A DNA stretch of 64,000 nucleotides from Clostridioides sp. ES-S-0010-02 (GCA_020641055.1 CP067345.1:3961317-4025316), one strand, 5' to 3'. Shown: positions 32,786 through 42,159, counted from the first letter of the stretch. The notes: generated by a model from the letters alone, not told the origin. Translations and numbers: made by a program.

Positions 32786-33742
32786 TTAATTCTTAAAGTC
32801 TTTTATATTTTCTTTATCATAAAGTAAGGCTGGTACTGGTATATTTTTCTCTACCTTTTCACCTTTTATAGCCTTTACTACTGCTTCTACTGCCAAACGT
32901 CCCATTTCTTTAGGTTGTTGCTGAATCATAGCAAGAACAGTTCCATCTGTTATTCCAGTTGCTGCTTCATCAGTTAAATCAAATCCTACAATCTTAACAT
33001 CCTTATTTTTTGCAGATTCAAGTGCAGCTTTAGCTCCTAATACACTATTTTCAGCTGTTGCATATATTATATCTACATTTGGATTAGATTGAATTAAGTT
33101 TTCTACAGTATTAAGAGATTCTTCTCTATCATATCCTGGTTGTGAGTTTAATATTTTAACATTAGCTGAACCTTTTAATGCTTCTTTAAACCCATCTATT
33201 CTTTGCATTTGTATTTGAGATTTTAAATCTGTTACTATTGCAATTTCTGATTTTCCACCTAAGTTTTCATCTATATACTTTTTAGTGTATTCGCCTAATT
33301 TTTTACCAGCATCGTAACTAACTGTTCCAACATAACTTGTAATATTTTCAGTATTTAATACAGCATCTACTGTAACTACAGGCATTTTTTCAAATGCTCC
33401 CTCTACAGCTGGTACTATAGCTGAATTATCTGTTCCAAGTACTATCATTCCATCTACATCCTGTTGTATAAAATCTTCTATAGCTGATGTTTGCTTAGCT
33501 ACATCTTGGTCTGGGTCATTTACTATGACTTTTACACCTAGTTCTTTAGCTTTTTCTTTTATCCCTTCATCAATGTCTATAAAAAATTGATGTTGAAGAG
33601 TTATTGTAGATACCCCTATAGTTAAATCTTTCTTAGCTGAATTATCCTTCTTTTCTGATTTACCTGGTCCATCCATTGAACATCCTGTTAACATTCCTAC
33701 TGCTAGTGTTGCAACAATTCCTAAAGATAAAATTTTTCTCAT
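32786..33742 (-). CDS. rbsB: Ribose-binding lipoprotein RbsB
   Basis: 318 residues, periplasmic-binding protein type 1 fold, here a lipoprotein: signal peptide VATLAVGMLTGC with the lipobox cysteine near residue 21. The mature part has IGVSTITLQHQFF, VIVNDPDQD and MIVLGTDNSA, the usual sequence of RbsB/ALS-binding proteins, then VKIVGFDLTDEA. It captures sugar outside the membrane and passes it to RbsC. The linker after Cys is Ser/Lys-rich, as typical. Confidence 0.94.
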   Translation of the reverse strand: MRKILSLGIVATLAVGMLTGCSMDGPGKSEKKDNSAKKDLTIGVSTITLQHQFFIDIDEGIKEKAKELGVKVIVNDPDQDVAKQTSAIEDFIQQDVDGMIVLGTDNSAIVPAVEGAFEKMPVVTVDAVLNTENITSYVGTVSYDAGKKLGEYTKKYIDENLGGKSEIAIVTDLKSQIQMQRIDGFKEALKGSANVKILNSQPGYDREESLNTVENLIQSNPNVDIIYATAENSVLGAKAALESAKNKDVKIVGFDLTDEAATGITDGTVLAMIQQQPKEMGRLAVEAVVKAIKGEKVEKNIPVPALLYDKENIKDFKN

Positions 33743-33789
33743 AATTACCCTCCATTTTTAATAGTTTTAGATTTGAACAATTTTAATTT

Positions 33790-34683
33790 TTATTTATTAA
33801 TATCTAAATATTTTTCAACATCTTCCCTATAAGGCATTCCAGATTGAGCACCTAATTTTGTTACAGATAGTCCTGACACTACTACAGCATACCCTACTGC
33901 TGTATATAAGTCTTTGCCTTCTGTTATAGCTACTGACAATGCTCCATTAAAAGTATCACCTGCCCCTGTAGTATCTTGAACATCAACATTTATACAAGAC
34001 ACATGTTTTACTTCTTTACCATCATAAAATCTAGCTCCATTTTTTCCTTCTGTTACTACAAGTTTATTTGGATGTTTTTTTAATACTTCTTCTATACTTT
34101 CCTCTGTGTCAAAAACTATCTTATATTCATGTTCATTTGGTGTTAAATAGGTTACTTTTTCTATTATATCTTCATCTAATCTTATTGCTGGTGCTGGATT
34201 TAATAAAACCTTTATATTATTTTCAAAACAGAAATTTACTACATATTTTATTGTTTCTAGTGGAATCTCTAACTGTAGTAATACTATATCTGCATTCTTT
34301 ATCTCTTCTTCATTCTTTTTAATTAAGTTTATATCTACTAGTTCATTTGTTCCTGGCACAACAACAATACTATTATCATTTTCACATAGTGTTATGACAG
34401 CAACACCAGAACTTTTTTGATTATTTCTAGCTATCAAATTATAATCAACTTTATTCTCTTTAAAATTTCGTATCAATTCTTCGCCTAAGCTATCTTCCCC
34501 TACACAAGATATCATTTTTACATTTGCACCTAACTTAGATGCTGAAACTGCTTGGTTAGCACCTTTTCCCCCAGGTGATGTAAAAAAGCTATTACCTAGT
34601 ATTGTTTCTCCTTTTTCTGGTCTTTTATCTACAGAACATACCATGTCCATATTTACACTTCCTATGACAACTATGTTTCCCAT
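33790..34683 (-). CDS. rbsK: Ribokinase RbsK
   Basis: 297 residues, PfkB family. Seen: GSVNMDMVCSVD, FFTSPGGKGANQAVSASK (first signature), NPAPAI, LTPNEHE and the second signature DTTGAGDTFNGALS with the catalytic Asp. It phosphorylates ribose to ribose-5-phosphate with ATP. AGGAG lies seven bases ahead of the ATG. No rbsD (pyranase) is present in this operon, so the anomer step is spontaneous or encoded elsewhere. Confidence 0.95.
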   Translation of the reverse strand: MGNIVVIGSVNMDMVCSVDKRPEKGETILGNSFFTSPGGKGANQAVSASKLGANVKMISCVGEDSLGEELIRNFKENKVDYNLIARNNQKSSGVAVITLCENDNSIVVVPGTNELVDINLIKKNEEEIKNADIVLLQLEIPLETIKYVVNFCFENNIKVLLNPAPAIRLDEDIIEKVTYLTPNEHEYKIVFDTEESIEEVLKKHPNKLVVTEGKNGARFYDGKEVKHVSCINVDVQDTTGAGDTFNGALSVAITEGKDLYTAVGYAVVVSGLSVTKLGAQSGMPYREDVEKYLDINK

Positions 34684-34724
34684 TACGTTACTCCTTTACA
34701 TATCTATTTATGCTTTTCATGCTG

Positions 34725-35738
34725 TTAATTACTTTCTTTAGTTGAAGCTCTTATCACTAGTTCTGCCTTAAAAATTAATTCATCAAAGGATTCTTTCTTA
34801 TCTCCTCTTAAACAATTTATTAATATTTCACTGGCTTTATATCCTATATCATAAGATGGTTGTCGTACTGTTGTAAGTGGAGGACTTATTAAACTAGAAG
34901 TTTGAATATCATCAAATCCCACAACGCTTACATCGTTTGGTATATTTAATCCTCTTTCTTGAAGACCTCTGATAACACCTATTGCAATTAAATCATTTGC
35001 ACAAAATATCGCATTAAAATCTATCACTTCTAATTTTTTTATAAATTCTTGGCCCCATTCAATCTTATATTTTCCTTCAAATACATAATTAGAATTGTAA
35101 TCTAAATTACACTCAGTTAAAGCTTTTTTATATCCTTCTAATCTATCTATTGCTATTTCATTTTGAAGTGGACCACTCAAGTATATTATTTTCTTATTTC
35201 CAATATCTAATAAATGTTTTGTAGCTATATATGCACCCTCAAAGTTATTTATTTTAACTATGCCTTTTAAGGTTTCTTTATTCATACTTATTTTCTTATC
35301 GATTAATACTGTTGGTATTTTTATATCTTTGTAATTTGCCTCTTTCCAGTTTGTATTTGATGATGCTGCAAATATAATTCCATCTATCATTCTTTCTGAT
35401 AATGTTCTTATCCCTTCATATTCCTTTTTGGCATCTTCATCTGTATTACATAAAATTATATTATAACCTTCCTCATTAGCTTTATCTTCCACACCTCTTG
35501 ATACATCTGTGAAAAATGGATTTCGTATATCTGGTATAAGAAGTCCTATTGTATTTGTTCTTTTAGTTACTAAACTTTGTGCTAATTTATTTGGAACATA
35601 ATTTTTTTCCTTCATTATTTTTAAAATCTTTTCTCTTGTTGCTTGACTTATATTTTCATCTTTATTATTAATGACTTTTGATACAGTTGTTTTGGAAACA
35701 CCAGCCAATTCGCCAATCTCTTTTATAGTTATACTCAA
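34725..35738 (-). CDS. rbsR: LacI-family repressor of the ribose operon RbsR
   Basis: About 337 residues. The N-terminal helix-turn-helix is ITIKEIGELAGVSKTTVSKVI, followed by the hinge YVPNKLAQSLVTKRTNTIG and a periplasmic-binding-like domain (IGLLIPDIRNPFF ... VVGFDDIQTSSLISPPLTTVRQP) that should bind the inducer. The reading frame extends to a GTG at 35753, but TTG 35738 has GGGGGTG six bases ahead and gives the normal LacI start (MSITIKEIG). It is the first gene of the rbsRKBAC set, so it is probably autoregulated. Confidence 0.92.
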   Translation of the reverse strand: MSITIKEIGELAGVSKTTVSKVINNKDENISQATREKILKIMKEKNYVPNKLAQSLVTKRTNTIGLLIPDIRNPFFTDVSRGVEDKANEEGYNIILCNTDEDAKKEYEGIRTLSERMIDGIIFAASSNTNWKEANYKDIKIPTVLIDKKISMNKETLKGIVKINNFEGAYIATKHLLDIGNKKIIYLSGPLQNEIAIDRLEGYKKALTECNLDYNSNYVFEGKYKIEWGQEFIKKLEVIDFNAIFCANDLIAIGVIRGLQERGLNIPNDVSVVGFDDIQTSSLISPPLTTVRQPSYDIGYKASEILINCLRGDKKESFDELIFKAELVIRASTKESN

Positions 35739-35761
35739 GAAGTTCACCCCCACAATTTAGG

Positions 35762-35784
35762 AAACCGTTTTACTTAACCGGTTA
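35762..35784. promoter_or_regulatory. Putative RbsR/CcpA operator
   Basis: TAACCGGTTA (35775-35784) is a perfect ten-base palindrome of the central CCGG type bound by LacI-family repressors. It follows directly on AAACCGTTTTAC, which resembles a catabolite-repression site. The pair lies about 25-45 bases ahead of the rbsR start. Confidence 0.6.
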
Positions 35785-35902
35785 CCTAGATACTATCATA
35801 TCTTTTTTCGCTTTGCAACTACTTTATACAAATTTTGATATTTTTCTTATTTTTCATAATATTGCAATTTATAAATTCAAATTTAATATTTATATTAATA
35901 TA

Positions 35903-35950
35903 CAAAAAAAAATTAATATACTTTTATAATTATTTAAAAGTACATTAATT
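35903..35950 (-). terminator. Terminator after bioB
   Basis: Minus strand: AATTAATGTACTTTT pairs with AAAAGTATATTAATT (one mismatch) and is followed by nine or so Ts. It lies about 20 bases past the bioB stop. Confidence 0.8.
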
Positions 35951-35967
35951 AATTTAAGTAATCTTTA

Positions 35968-36945
35968 TTAAAGTTCAAGTCCTTGTCCTATAATCATTTT
36001 TTTATCATTTTCAATTCCATTTCCTACAGTTGTTAAATAATCACCTACAATTGCAGAATTTACACCACCATTAAATCCAATTTTGTCATACCCTTTTAAA
36101 GATAGCCTTCCACCAGCATATCTTATGTATACATTAGGAATTATAAATCTAAATACTGCTGTTGTTTTTAATATTTCCATAGGCTCTAATACATCATAAT
36201 TTTCCATAGGAGTATTCTTAATAGGGTTTAAAATATTTATTGGAATTGATTTGGTATTTAATTCTCGTATTTCAAAAGCCATTTGTAGTCTTTGTTCTTT
36301 ACTTTCATTCATCCCAATGATTCCACCTACACATACATCTAATCCAGCCCTTTTAGCTTCTTTAATTGTTCTTATTCTGTCTTGATAAGTATGTGTTGTA
36401 CATATATTATCAAAATTATCTTTAGATGTCTCGACATTATGATGATATGTAGTCACACCTACTAGTTTTAGCTTTTTAGCTTGCTCATAATCTATAATTC
36501 CTAGAGATGCACATAATTTTAAATTAGTATTTTCTCTTAATCCTTCATAGATATTTAAAATATCATTAAACTCTTTTCCTGTTATACCTTTACCACTTGT
36601 AACTAAAGAGAATCTATGTACTCCTTTACTTTCCATTTCTTTGGCTCTCTTTAAAATCTCATTATAATCTAGTAATGAATATTCTTCTATCCCAGTTTTA
36701 TAATGAGATGATTGTGCACAAAATTTACAGTCTTCACTACATTTGCCAGACTTAGCATTCATTATTGTACATAAATCTACTTTTCTTCCCATAAAATATT
36801 CTCTTATTTCATTTGCAGATTTTAATAAGATATCAAAATTGTTTTTGTTATTAGTATCAATACTTATTAAATTAAGAGCTTCTTCATAATTTATTTCTTT
36901 TCCACTCAATATTTTATTTTTTAATTTGACTATGTATTTTTCCAT
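35968..36945 (-). CDS. bioB: Biotin synthase BioB
   Basis: 325 residues, radical SAM enzyme that inserts sulfur into dethiobiotin. CSEDCKFC at residues 68-75 is the C-x3-C-x2-C site for the 4Fe-4S cluster. NAKSGKCSEDC, TYHHNVETSK and CVGGIIGMNES are classic BioB blocks. The second-cluster ligands (YHHNVET region, a Cys near CASLG, CVGG, Arg in YIRYAGGR) are present. AGGAGG precedes the ATG. No other biotin gene is nearby. Two BirA-like boxes in its leader suggest control by biotin. Confidence 0.96.
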   Translation of the reverse strand: MEKYIVKLKNKILSGKEINYEEALNLISIDTNNKNNFDILLKSANEIREYFMGRKVDLCTIMNAKSGKCSEDCKFCAQSSHYKTGIEEYSLLDYNEILKRAKEMESKGVHRFSLVTSGKGITGKEFNDILNIYEGLRENTNLKLCASLGIIDYEQAKKLKLVGVTTYHHNVETSKDNFDNICTTHTYQDRIRTIKEAKRAGLDVCVGGIIGMNESKEQRLQMAFEIRELNTKSIPINILNPIKNTPMENYDVLEPMEILKTTAVFRFIIPNVYIRYAGGRLSLKGYDKIGFNGGVNSAIVGDYLTTVGNGIENDKKMIIGQGLEL

Positions 36946-36959
36946 ATATCCTCCTATTT

Positions 36960-37051
36960 GTCAACTTATATTTTTTATATAGTTTACTTATTATATATAG
37001 TATTACATAGACAACATTTATTGGTCAACTTTATTTTATATATAGGTTTAC
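36960..37051 (-). promoter_or_regulatory. bioB promoter with two BirA-like operators
   Basis: GTAAAC, 16 bases, GTTGAC occurs twice on the minus strand with identical spacing (36960-36987 and 37024-37051). This matches the BirA half-sites (GTAAAC / GTTTAC-like with a ~16-base gap). A plausible promoter lies between: -35 TTGACC at 37023-37028 inside the upstream box and -10 TAATAC at 37000-37005, 17 bases apart. Confidence 0.7.
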
Positions 37052-37057
37052 TATTAT

Positions 37058-37087
37058 AAAAAAAAATACTGTTCTAAAATAGTATTT
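37058..37087 (-). terminator. Terminator after the 87-residue gene
   Basis: AAATACTATTTTAGAACAGTATTT folds as a hairpin on the minus strand and is followed by a run of Ts. It overlaps a second candidate stem from 37111-37132, so alternative folds are possible. Confidence 0.6.
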
Positions 37088-37152
37088 GTATAATATCTTA
37101 TACGTATCATTATTAAAACAGTATTTTTTATTAAAGAATCATTCTTATTAAT

Positions 37153-37416
37153 TTATAAAACTATTCTTGTCTTAACTCCATCCAAGCTTTCCATTGTAAC
37201 AACCTCTAATCCTTCATACTCTCTAAATAGCCATTTTAAATCCTTCATAGCTTGATTAACCTGACTTTTTGTTAGATTATTTATAAAATATTCTTTTCTA
37301 GTTTCCTCATACTCTTTGCTAGTTAAAAAGTTTCTTAGAAAATTAAATGCAAATACACTTGGAATATTGTTTACATTAGCTTTCTTGCTATTTTCTTTCT
37401 CATAGTAAATTTTCAT
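37153..37416 (-). CDS. Small protein of unknown function (87 residues)
   Basis: Soluble protein with no signal peptide, rich in Lys/Glu; internal MKIYYEKENSKK, then helical NFLRNFLTSKEYEETRKEYF. No motif is recognised. ATG 37416 has AAAGGAGTATG upstream. It is on the same strand as the DUF362 gene 69 bases upstream and may be co-transcribed with it. Length and codon use look like a real gene. Confidence 0.65.
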   Translation of the reverse strand: MKIYYEKENSKKANVNNIPSVFAFNFLRNFLTSKEYEETRKEYFINNLTKSQVNQAMKDLKWLFREYEGLEVVTMESLDGVKTRIVL

Positions 37417-37485
37417 AAATGCATACTCCTTTGATACTTTTAAATTTCTCTTACAATAATTATATGCATTTAAGTCCTACTATTC

Positions 37486-38559
37486 TTATAATTTTATTAA
37501 TTCATATTCTTTATTTCCCATTCCCATTTCACACGCATAGTCTATTATTCTAGTTCCATTTACATGAGGATGCTCATGTTTAAACACATCATGACCCATT
37601 TCCTTACAAACCAAATCATAGCATGCTTGTTCAATTGCTACTGGGTCTGTTGATGCTAATATTCCTATATCATGTGCAATCGGTCTACCTGACCAAGGCA
37701 CACAATCACAAAGTGGAGTCACATTCATAACAAAAGTTATATATCCTACCTTATCTTTTTTGTTTGATACTGCTCCATAAGCGTATTCTGCCATCTTTTC
37801 AACAAATACATCTGAGTCACTTTCCCATTGTATAGTTACTGCTCTAGTTGGACAGACAGTTGGACATTCTCCACATCCATAACACACATCAGAATCTATA
37901 ATCGCCTTCTTATCTACTATACTTATAGCTTTTGTAGGACAAGAATTAACACATTTTCCACATCCTACACACTTCTTCTCTTTTACTACTGGTGTAACAT
38001 CAGAATGTTGCATTTGCTTTCCTGCTGCACTTGCACACCCCATAGCTAAATTTTTTAATGCTCCTCCAAAACCTGCTGCTTCATGACCTTTAAAATGACT
38101 CATTACTATCATTGCAGAAGAATTATAAATTTCGCCACCTATTTTCACACTTTCAAAATGTTTTTTATCTATTTGTACATTTTCATAATTTCTACTGTAC
38201 AATCCATCTGCAATTATTACTGGTGCATTTACCACTGCATAGGCAAAACCATTTTCTATAGCTGTTGTAAGATGGTCTACAGAATTTGTTCTACTCCCTG
38301 TATATAATGTATTTGTATCTGTTAAAAATGGCTTTCCTTCACAATCTTTAATCTTATCAACCACTTGTCTAACTGCTACAGGACTCATATATGTAGTATT
38401 TCCTTTTTCTCCAAAGTGAAGTTTGATTGCTACTTGGTCATTCTTTTCTATTAAATCTTTGAATCCTGCTGTATCAAATAATCTTCTTACATTGTTTGGC
38501 ACATTTTTATTTTGCGAATTTGAGTATAAGTCACAAAAATATACTTTTGACTTTTCCAT
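37486..38559 (-). CDS. DUF362 protein with two 4Fe-4S clusters
   Basis: 357 residues. The N-terminal DUF362 domain includes AIKLHFGEKGNTTYMSPVAV and a FKGHEAAGFGGALKNLAMG stretch. From about residue 185 come two ferredoxin motifs, CVGCGKCVNSCP and CYGCGECPTVCP, each with the CxxCxxCxxxCP pattern for a 4Fe-4S cluster. The C-terminal part (CDCVPWSGRPIAHDIGILASTDPVAIEQACYDLV) is typical of the family. It is probably a cytoplasmic electron-transfer or maturation factor of anaerobes. ATG 38559 follows AAAGGGGTG. Confidence 0.88.
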   Translation of the reverse strand: MEKSKVYFCDLYSNSQNKNVPNNVRRLFDTAGFKDLIEKNDQVAIKLHFGEKGNTTYMSPVAVRQVVDKIKDCEGKPFLTDTNTLYTGSRTNSVDHLTTAIENGFAYAVVNAPVIIADGLYSRNYENVQIDKKHFESVKIGGEIYNSSAMIVMSHFKGHEAAGFGGALKNLAMGCASAAGKQMQHSDVTPVVKEKKCVGCGKCVNSCPTKAISIVDKKAIIDSDVCYGCGECPTVCPTRAVTIQWESDSDVFVEKMAEYAYGAVSNKKDKVGYITFVMNVTPLCDCVPWSGRPIAHDIGILASTDPVAIEQACYDLVCKEMGHDVFKHEHPHVNGTRIIDYACEMGMGNKEYELIKL

Positions 38560-38963
38560 ATCTACACCCCTTTAAAATATTTACTTGAATTAATTTTATC
38601 ACTTTTAAAGTAATTTTTTAGTATATTTTACCACAATTAAAGATTCTTATCTTTATTTAATAAAAACAATATTATTTTAACTCCTTACTACATTTTTTTA
38701 ATTCTTTACTAGTTTAGGCTCTATATACTATAGCATATCTTAAATAACCTATAATCACTATATTATAATCTATCTCCTTTTTTATTTTTAAACAGTTCCT
38801 TAAGGTAATAATTTAATTATTATAAAATATAATGAGTACGACTAAAACAAAAAAAAGACTTGAAACTTAAGTTCAAGTCTTTTTTACTTAGATATATTCT
38901 TATATATTACTAAGCATATTTTTACACAATACAGTGATATTTACAATTATAATAAAGATATCA
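38560..38963. other. Intergenic stretch with a strong hairpin
   Basis: A 14-bp stem AAAAAAGACTTGAA / TTCAAGTCTTTTTT at 38850-38887 terminates the ABC exporter operon on the minus strand and works for either strand. The rest is AT-rich without recognisable features. Confidence 0.75.
38850..38887 (-). terminator. Terminator of the ABC exporter operon
   Basis: Near-perfect 14-base stem with A-run and T-run on its two sides; about 75 bases beyond the permease stop. Confidence 0.85.
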
Positions 38964-39722
38964 TTAAACTGGTTTTTTATTAAATAAAATAACAGCTGAT
39001 AACAGACACACTATTGAAATAATAATTGTTACAATGATTGGAATAATAAATTCTGGAGCTGTCACTTTACCTGAAATCAAATCTATATTTTTTGATACTA
39101 TGAAATTAGGTGTATAAGGTGCAATCTGTTCAGGAATAGAAATTAAACTCAAAACAAGAGTTACTACTAATACAAGTAATACACTTGCAAATGCTGGTCT
39201 AAATAGTACACATCCAAGAATTAATATAGTAATATACATAATACCAATTATCCATAAGTTAAATGCTGAAAATACAACATGATTAAGATTTGCAGTTGGC
39301 CAAAAATACATTGTATAACCATAAGTACATAAAAAGCTCAACCAGAAACCAATGGTCATAATAATTACTGCAATAGAAAATTTAGACAATACTACAGACG
39401 AACGTGACAATCCTTTAGTCAACATAATGACAAGTGTCCCTTTAGAATATTCGTTTGATAAAATATTACAAAAAATAATTAGAGTTAAACTCATTCCAAG
39501 ACCAGAAATATTGCCAGAAAACTGTGTCCAAGAATCTAAAGCAGTTGGTAGAGCAGTAACTTTTAAAGTTGGGGCAAAATGAGCAATCAAGTCTGGCATA
39601 AATTTAGCAGAAAGAGGACTCATTATTCCAAATATCAAAAATAAAATAATTAGACTAAATAATTTATAATTTCTTACGTTCTCTACAAATTCTTTTTTTG
39701 TAAATGCTATGTATTCTCTCAC
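38964..39722 (-). CDS. ABC-2 type permease (YxlG-like)
   Basis: 252 residues with six membrane segments, typical ABC-2 permease topology: an N-terminal cytoplasmic start (MREYIAFTKKEFVENVRN), then a large extracytoplasmic loop, a NEYSKGTLVIMLTKG stretch and a hydrophobic C-terminal half. It overlaps the ATPase gene by four bases (ATGA). With the ATPase and the small membrane protein upstream, it forms an exporter resembling YxlE-YxlF-YxlG of Bacillus subtilis. The substrate is unknown; such systems often export lipids, peptides or antibiotics. Confidence 0.87.
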   Translation of the reverse strand: MREYIAFTKKEFVENVRNYKLFSLIILFLIFGIMSPLSAKFMPDLIAHFAPTLKVTALPTALDSWTQFSGNISGLGMSLTLIIFCNILSNEYSKGTLVIMLTKGLSRSSVVLSKFSIAVIIMTIGFWLSFLCTYGYTMYFWPTANLNHVVFSAFNLWIIGIMYITILILGCVLFRPAFASVLLVLVVTLVLSLISIPEQIAPYTPNFIVSKNIDLISGKVTAPEFIIPIIVTIIISIVCLLSAVILFNKKPV

Positions 39723-40639
39723 TTTACTACCTCCAAAAATAAATTTTCAAGTGACAATTCTATTAATTCCATCTTTCTTGGACAAAGATTCATTTCTGCA
39801 AGTGTAGATATAACTGTTTGTTGTATTGATTTTATATCTTTACCATGGAAAATAATTTCCATATTAGTCTCTTCTGAATCTTTAAGTAAGGATTTAATAC
39901 TACTACTAGACTTAAATGCTTGTATTTCATCATTACTTGAAAACTCCAATAAAAGTCTATCTTTTCCGTGCATACTTTTTATTTCTGAAAGTGTACCACT
40001 CAGAGCGATGCTTCCGTTATTTAATATAGCAACATGGTCACAAATTCTTTCAACATCTGACAGTATATGTGTTGAAAATATTACGGTTGTTGAGTCTTTG
40101 ATTTTAACCATAATATCTAATATTTCTTTTCTACCAACAGGGTCAAGTGCACTTGTTGGTTCATCACAAATAAGTAATTTAGGACGTGAAAGCAATGCTT
40201 GAGCTATCCCAAGACGTTGCTTCATTCCACGAGAAAATCCACCTATTCGTTTCTTTTCATTTCCAAGTCCCACAAGTGTCAACAACTCTTCACTTCTTAA
40301 CTTTATTTCTTGTTTTGAAAGCCCTGTGATTTCTCCACAAAGAGAAAGATATTCAAGTGGTCTCATATAGTTATAAAACTCTGGAACATCAGGTAGATAA
40401 CCTACATGGCGATTAGAACTTGTTCTTCCATAAGTCACCTTCTCACCAAAAACATTTATAGTTCCACTATCTGCTTCAAGTAACCCAAGCACCATTTTCA
40501 TTGTTGTAGTCTTGCCTGCACCATTCTTACCTACAAATCCAAATACTGACCCTTCTGGTACAGTAAGATTTAGCTTATCTATTATCTTTCGATTACCAAA
40601 ACTTTTTGATAACCCATTTATTGAAACAATATTCATCAT
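39719..40639 (-). CDS. ABC transporter ATP-binding protein (YxlF-like)
   Basis: 306 residues. Walker A GKNGAGKTTT near residue 37, Q-loop VGYLPDVPEFYNYM, signature FSRGMKQRLGIAQ, Walker B LLICDEPTSALDP and switch His in FSTHILSD. The C-terminal 80 residues are the regulatory extension common in this group. The start ATG 40639 overlaps the upstream gene by four bases and GAGGTGATGA serves as ribosome site. It powers the permease at 38964-39722. Confidence 0.9.
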   Translation of the reverse strand: MMNIVSINGLSKSFGNRKIIDKLNLTVPEGSVFGFVGKNGAGKTTTMKMVLGLLEADSGTINVFGEKVTYGRTSSNRHVGYLPDVPEFYNYMRPLEYLSLCGEITGLSKQEIKLRSEELLTLVGLGNEKKRIGGFSRGMKQRLGIAQALLSRPKLLICDEPTSALDPVGRKEILDIMVKIKDSTTVIFSTHILSDVERICDHVAILNNGSIALSGTLSEIKSMHGKDRLLLEFSSNDEIQAFKSSSSIKSLLKDSEETNMEIIFHGKDIKSIQQTVISTLAEMNLCPRKMELIELSLENLFLEVVK

Positions 40640-40836
40640 TCATCACCTCTTCCTATAGTGAAATATAAAATTGGACCTATTATACTTATAAATAGCACTA
40701 AAATAATCCATATTGCCTTATTACCAATTTTATAATTTGGATGTTTTATTATATGAATAAGTGCAGTAATTACAAGTATTAAATTTAAAATAATAACAGG
40801 AAGTAAAAGTGGTAGATATTCCATTAAATTTTCCAT
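40636..40836 (-). CDS. Phospholipase D nuclease-like N-terminal (PLDc_N) small membrane protein (YxlE-like)
   Basis: 66 residues with two membrane segments and the terminal signature YFTIGRGDE, preceded by WIILVLFISIIGPILYF. This is the PLDc_N domain as a stand-alone protein, as in YxlE of B. subtilis, where it lies with YxlF and YxlG in the sigY operon. Here it sits in the same order. It overlaps the downstream ATPase gene by four bases. The domain's function is not known. Confidence 0.87.
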   Translation of the reverse strand: MENLMEYLPLLLPVIILNLILVITALIHIIKHPNYKIGNKAIWIILVLFISIIGPILYFTIGRGDE

Positions 40837-40840
40837 AATC

Positions 40841-41935
40841 TTATTCCTCCAATAAAGATAATTTTTCTATAAGAAATCTGTATTCCTTGTTCTCATTTAA
40901 TACAGAGAACATAGGATTATTCTTAATAGCAGCAACAATACCTGCCTTTACAATTGTATCATCACGTGTGATACCTGTTCCAATCTCAGAAATCCAGCAA
41001 TCAATATGATTAAAAAAGTCATCACTATGTAGCATAATTGGATATATATCACTTATTGCCAAATCTACATATCTTTGTAACGACTTAATAGCTCCTTTAG
41101 TATTTCCATGTATTAAATTCATTTGTATCTGAGTCAAATATACAGAAAACATAACACCAGGAGATAATTCATTAAGGTCAAATGTATCTGAAATTATTAA
41201 AATACGTCTTTCTATTTCTTCAATTTGTGATTTATCTGAGTTTTGCAGAAGTCCCACTAAATCTTGAACTAATAATGTAAGATTCTGATATGCTCCAATC
41301 TGTAACGTTTCATTAGCTTCATTAGTTTGACCATTCATCATTTGTCCCTGTGCAAGAAGTATGCTTTCATTTACCATGGGAAAATTGCTATCTTGAAATA
41401 AATCAATAACTTCTATAGGTTGATTTAACAAGATATAACAAGTTGCCTCCATACCTTTTGACTGACGACAAATTTCTATATCATCACTTGTTTCTCGTAT
41501 TCGAATAAAAATTTCTAATGCTTCACTAATTAATAGTTCACGTTTTTCTTCATCTACAAGGTCATAATGATTAATTATCAAAATACCCATCTGATAAATC
41601 AAAGGAAAGCATGAATAATATTTTTTTATGGTTTCTCTTATTTCATCCATAACTTCATCAAATGGTTTAACAGTAAAATCTTTACACAATCGCTGATATA
41701 GTTTATTAATATCTTCCTTAATCATTTGTGGTTCGTAGCAAATTAATTCATCAACTGTAATGTTGAAATATGTCGCGAGTTGTGGTAAAAAAGTGATATC
41801 AGGATAACTTTGCCCAGTTTCCCATTTAGACACAGAAGCTTTAGAGATACCTATATAATTTGCAAGTTCATCTTGTGTAATTCCTTTTTCTTTACGCTTT
41901 AAAATTAGTGTTTTTGCAATGTTTAATTCATTCAT
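40841..41935 (-). CDS. XRE-family regulator with a long helical C-terminal domain
   Basis: 364 residues. Residues 8-65 are a Cro/CI helix-turn-helix (RKEKGITQDELANYIGISKASVSKWE). The remaining 300 residues are helical, TPR-like, with no membrane segment. Regulators of this build often sense a peptide or a membrane stress signal. It is the first gene of the exporter operon (stop four bases from the YxlE-like start), so it probably controls that operon. It takes the place that sigY and its anti-sigma factor hold in Bacillus. Confidence 0.85.
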   Translation of the reverse strand: MNELNIAKTLILKRKEKGITQDELANYIGISKASVSKWETGQSYPDITFLPQLATYFNITVDELICYEPQMIKEDINKLYQRLCKDFTVKPFDEVMDEIRETIKKYYSCFPLIYQMGILIINHYDLVDEEKRELLISEALEIFIRIRETSDDIEICRQSKGMEATCYILLNQPIEVIDLFQDSNFPMVNESILLAQGQMMNGQTNEANETLQIGAYQNLTLLVQDLVGLLQNSDKSQIEEIERRILIISDTFDLNELSPGVMFSVYLTQIQMNLIHGNTKGAIKSLQRYVDLAISDIYPIMLHSDDFFNHIDCWISEIGTGITRDDTIVKAGIVAAIKNNPMFSVLNENKEYRFLIEKLSLLEE

Positions 41936-42035
41936 ATCAACGCCTCCTTTGTATAATTATATCCTTAAATACATAAACCTAACAAGCGATTTGAAGTTGA
42001 CTTTTGATGAAAAAATCAACCATAGAGAAACAAAT

Positions 42036-42060
42036 AAGCAGGTATCTTAGATACCTGCTT
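42036..42060 (-). terminator. Terminator after the 144-residue XRE regulator gene
   Basis: AAGCAGGTATC and GATACCTGCTT form an 11-bp perfect stem, followed on the minus strand by TTATTTGTTT. It lies about 100 bases beyond the stop. Confidence 0.75.
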
Positions 42061-42159
42061 AAATATATTTTTAAATTCAATTTATATAATTTTTTATTTA
42101 TTCCAATCATTTCCACATTTTTATACAAAACCACATATGAATATATCCAAATATATTTT

